Shown piece after piece: positions 5,118 through 6,957 of a stretch of 6,957 nucleotides of DNA; positions within the stretch are counted from its first letter, which is position 1, and every line of letters starts with the position of its first letter. The notes under the pieces are model-generated. The model searched no databases. It was not told the origin of the DNA and saw nothing but the letters and a program-made list of their open reading frames with translations. The stretch lies in assembly GCA_021789355.1 (NCBI GenBank), contig JAJYJR010000316.1, positions 1-6,957 on the forward strand, read 5' to 3'. The position numbers and the translations under genes were made by a program. Source of the stretch: Chloroflexota bacterium (GTDB taxonomy: Bacteria; Chloroflexota; Limnocylindria; Limnocylindrales; CSP1-4).

Positions 5118-5780
5118 TCACGCTCGCTCGCCCAGGACCACCGCCCCGATCGCCTCCCAGCGCGCGGCGGGAAGGTGCCCGGTCACGGCCTTGTCCCGCT
5201 GCCGACAGACCCACTCGCCCAGGCGGAAGCCGTCCCACACGAGCGTCCGGCCGACCGGGAATGCCCCGCCTGCCGCGCGATAGCCGCGCAGGGCGGCGAT
5301 GCCGCGCGCGAAGTGGGCGTCGGCGTCCGACCAGGCGAAGCCAAGGGCGTCGAGGGTCGCCACCTGCGCGGGCGTCAGCCGGCCGCGCGACCGGGCGGCG
5401 CGCAGCGCCCGTGCCAGGCCAGAGTCGAAGGTCCAGACCCAGCCCAGCGGATCCGCCGCGGCGGCGCGGGTGGCGGCATCGACCGCGGCGTTGCGCGCGT
5501 GCTCGCGGGGCCGCCAGTCGAAGCCGAGGCGCTCGAGCCGGCGCCGCTGGTCCGGGCGGAGCCGTCCGTGGCGCTCGCGCTGGCGCTGCCACGCCACCCA
5601 GTGGCCCAGGGAATAGCCGTCCGGGGCGACGTAGCGCGCCGGCACACGACAGTGCCCCTCGGCCGCCCGATAGCGGCGCAGCGCGGCATAGCCGCGTCGC
5701 CAGGCCGCGGCCTGGGTGGTCGATGAGGGCCGCGCCGGGGGGTCGACGGATGGCGCAGGCGCGGGGAGCAGCGTCGGCAT
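5118..5780 (-). CDS. Helicase-associated (HA) repeat protein without a helicase domain
   Basis: 220 residues with about two and a half HA repeats (helicase-associated domain, Pfam PF03457 type). Repeat 1 (about 27-89) is complete, with W27, GHCRVP, DGYSLGHWVAWQR, LRPDQRRRLERLGFDW. Repeat 2 (113-150) keeps only its second half, ending RLTPAQVATLDALGFAW. Repeat 3 (158-217) has FPV, DGFRLGEWVCRQR and a less typical end. HA repeats occur at the C-terminus of some helicases and as stand-alone proteins, and are presumed to bind nucleic acid. No helicase motif is present. ATG 5780 has GGAGG 5 bases upstream and follows the preceding stop by 11 bases, so it is co-transcribed with 5792-6511; a GTG at 5795 is the rejected longer start. 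Confidence 0.85.
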   Translation of the reverse strand: MPTLLPAPAPSVDPPARPSSTTQAAAWRRGYAALRRYRAAEGHCRVPARYVAPDGYSLGHWVAWQRQRERHGRLRPDQRRRLERLGFDWRPREHARNAAVDAATRAAAADPLGWVWTFDSGLARALRAARSRGRLTPAQVATLDALGFAWSDADAHFARGIAALRGYRAAGGAFPVGRTLVWDGFRLGEWVCRQRDKAVTGHLPAARWEAIGAVVLGERA

Positions 5781-5791
5781 GGCAGCCTCCC

Positions 5792-6511
5792 TCACAGGCG
5801 GAACGTCGGCGCGACGACCGAGAGCATCGAGGGGAGCAGCACCGACAGGGTGCCGAGGACGGCCTGCAGGTGCAGGACCACCCCGGTCAGCAGGCCGAGC
5901 CCGGCGAGGGGGAGCGCGGCGTTGGCGGCCAGCACCCGCACCGGATCACGGGGCGACAAGAAGATGAGCTGCCCGCCCTCGTCGGTGCCTTCGTATTCGA
6001 GCTCCACGCCATCCGCGAAGCGGCCGTAGCGCACGCCATCGCGCGTCACGAGCTCGACGGCCTCCGCTCGCGTATCCCGCCGCGCGTCGCGTCGTGGGGC
6101 CGAGGCTGCGGGGGCCGCTCGAGCCGCCGGAGGGCTGGGCGCCGCGCGAGGCACGACAGGAGGCACGCTCGAAGGCGCGGCGTGCGGCGAGGGAATGGCG
6201 CGCTCGACGCGCGGCCCAGCCGCCAGCGGCCGGCGGGCGGGCGACACCGGGGCGGAGACCACCCGGCCCGGGACCTGCTCGGGGGTCATCAAGGTGGCGA
6301 TGCCCGCGATCCAGTCGGAATCGGCGGCGTCCAGCGCCGACCACGCCCGGGCGGGCGCGGTCGTCGGTGCGACCAGGGTCCACGCCTCGGCGTCCGACGC
6401 GAACGGGTCGGGGCCGAACGCGCCATCGTCGAAGCGCAGCTCGCCCAGGAGGCGCGCCACAAGCTGCTCCTGCTGCGAGCGCTGGTTCGGTGCGAAGCTG
6501 CTGGCGTCCAT
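5792..6511 (-). CDS. Unknown protein with Pro/Ala-rich linker and C-terminal membrane helices
   Basis: 239 residues. The N-terminal 80 residues are acidic and probably folded (QEQLVARLLGELRFDDGAFG, later DSDWIAGIATLMTPEQVPG). Residues 85-148 are a Pro/Ala/Arg-rich, likely disordered linker. Residues 150-190 look like a small beta-rich module (AVELVTRDGVRYGRFADGVE). Two hydrophobic segments (about 192-216 and 218-235) end the protein, giving a tail-anchored or hairpin topology with the bulk in the cytoplasm. ATG 6511 has GGGAG 8 bases upstream. It is the first gene of a two-gene operon with the HA-repeat protein, which suggests that it may recruit that protein to the membrane. No family is recognised. 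Confidence 0.75.
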   Translation of the reverse strand: MDASSFAPNQRSQQEQLVARLLGELRFDDGAFGPDPFASDAEAWTLVAPTTAPARAWSALDAADSDWIAGIATLMTPEQVPGRVVSAPVSPARRPLAAGPRVERAIPSPHAAPSSVPPVVPRAAPSPPAARAAPAASAPRRDARRDTRAEAVELVTRDGVRYGRFADGVELEYEGTDEGGQLIFLSPRDPVRVLAANAALPLAGLGLLTGVVLHLQAVLGTLSVLLPSMLSVVAPTFRL

Positions 6512-6562
6512 CGTGGTGGCTCCCTGTGTGCTCCCGGCCGGTCCGTCGGGCCAGCCAGCACC

Positions 6563-6590
6563 CGCATAGGCGAGAACGCGTCACTGTCAA
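6563..6590 (-). promoter_or_regulatory. Putative promoter for the HA-repeat operon
   Basis: TTGACA at 6590..6585, a 16-base spacer and TATGCG at 6568..6563. This has the best TA start of any -10 in the set. The -35 begins 79 bases before ATG 6511. Confidence 0.5.
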
Positions 6591-6671
6591 GGGTTCCCCC
6601 ACGATTTCGTGCGACGTGGCCGGCCGAAGGGCAGCAGACGGGGACTCGCGGCGATCCACCGGCCCCGGGAC

Positions 6672-6703
6672 ATAACGAAAACGGGCGGGGAGGACCCGCC
6701 CGT
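6672..6703 (-). terminator. Intrinsic terminator for the gene at 6765-6947
   Basis: On the minus strand ACGGGCGGG-TCCTC-CCCGCCCGT forms a perfect 9-bp stem with a 5-base loop. It is followed by TTT, then C, G and TT. It lies 62 bases after the stop of the small gene upstream. It is the clearest rho-independent terminator in the window and separates that gene from the HA-repeat operon. Confidence 0.8.
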
Positions 6704-6764
6704 CACTGGGGATCGCGGAGCGAGATCGGCGCCGCACCGGTGATTCTGGCGCGCCCGCGCACCA

Positions 6765-6947
6765 TCAGCGAACAGTGGCCAGGAGCACCTGCCAAGCGTC
6801 GAACGGTTCGTTCCAGTACTGGGGCTGCGCGGCAAGATGGGACGGGGCCAGGAGGAGGCTGACGGCCCCGTTCGCCACCGCGACAGCCGGCGAGGGCTCT
6901 GCGCCCTGCGTGTCACCGGTGTCGGTCAGGGTCCAGTGCAGATCCAT
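6765..6947 (-). CDS. Small orphan protein, unknown function
   Basis: 60 residues, starting MDLHWTLTDTGDTQG and ending AWQVLLATVR, soluble, with no recognised motif. A short Ala/Leu segment in the middle (AVSLLLAPSHLAA) is too weak for a membrane helix. ATG 6947 has GGGGA a few bases upstream. The frame is still open for the last 10 bases of the window, so a start further upstream cannot be excluded. The well-formed terminator just downstream supports a transcribed gene. The promoter lies outside the window. Confidence 0.6.
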   Translation of the reverse strand: MDLHWTLTDTGDTQGAEPSPAVAVANGAVSLLLAPSHLAAQPQYWNEPFDAWQVLLATVR

Positions 6948-6957
6948 GGCCGTCCCC

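Noticed and set aside
6805..6818. GAACGGTTCGTTC resembling a LexA box
   Set aside because: The spacing is 5 bases instead of 4 and it falls inside the small gene at 6765-6947.
5072..6862. A 596-codon plus-strand frame
   Set aside because: It lies opposite the HA-repeat operon and is composed almost entirely of Arg, Pro, Ala and Gly, as expected of a shadow frame.
1..6957. CRISPR arrays, tRNA and rRNA genes
   Set aside because: I saw no regularly spaced direct repeats and no cloverleaf or rRNA-like sequence on either strand.

Overview
The window is very GC-rich, with strong GC preference at third codon positions and Shine-Dalgarno-led ATG/GTG starts. Gene content is accessory: a DinD-family protein, a KTSC-domain protein, a helicase-associated (HA) repeat protein, a DUF5658-like membrane protein, several small unknown proteins, and the decayed 3' end of a transposase. 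No housekeeping gene is present. The mix suggests a GC-rich environmental bacterium, perhaps Chloroflexota (Thermomicrobia-like) or an actinobacterium, and an accessory island or plasmid rather than core chromosome. The taxon is a weak inference.

Layout, left to right. Nearly everything is on the minus strand. At 1-34 is the first codons of a gene running off the left edge. 210-716 is a three-helix membrane protein. 971-1336 and 1354-1713 form a two-gene operon of small helical proteins. 1714-2046 is a divergent intergenic region with promoter-like sites facing both ways. 2047-2946 is the only confident plus-strand gene: an N-terminal KTSC domain, a proline-rich linker, one membrane helix and an exported-type tail. 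2947-3217 holds two hairpins, one with a perfect 19-bp stem, and the remnant of an IS1-like transposase with an internal deletion. 3218-4357 is a Cys-rich zinc-ribbon segment read in frame into a full DinD domain; it overlaps by ATGA the small helical gene 4354-4656, which follows another small gene at 4719-4997. 5118-5780 (HA repeats) and 5792-6511 (Pro/Ala-rich protein with C-terminal membrane helices) form a tight operon. 6765-6947 is a small orphan gene with a clear intrinsic terminator at 6672-6703.

The main pattern not explained by the genes is a recurring promoter-like element, TTGAC(A/G/T) followed after 16 bases by a loose -10 of the form NANNCT. It lies about 80-95 bases before the chosen start of most apparent transcription units, on both strands. 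One copy (TTGACA only) sits inside the zinc-ribbon/DinD reading frame, about 95 bases before an in-frame GTG that would give a DinD of normal length. Three small genes share an almost identical AGGAGCACG ribosome-binding leader. Together these suggest a set of small, separately expressed accessory genes. The plausible common theme is DNA damage or mobile-element biology (DinD, HA repeats, transposase scar), but no pathway can be assigned from sequence alone.
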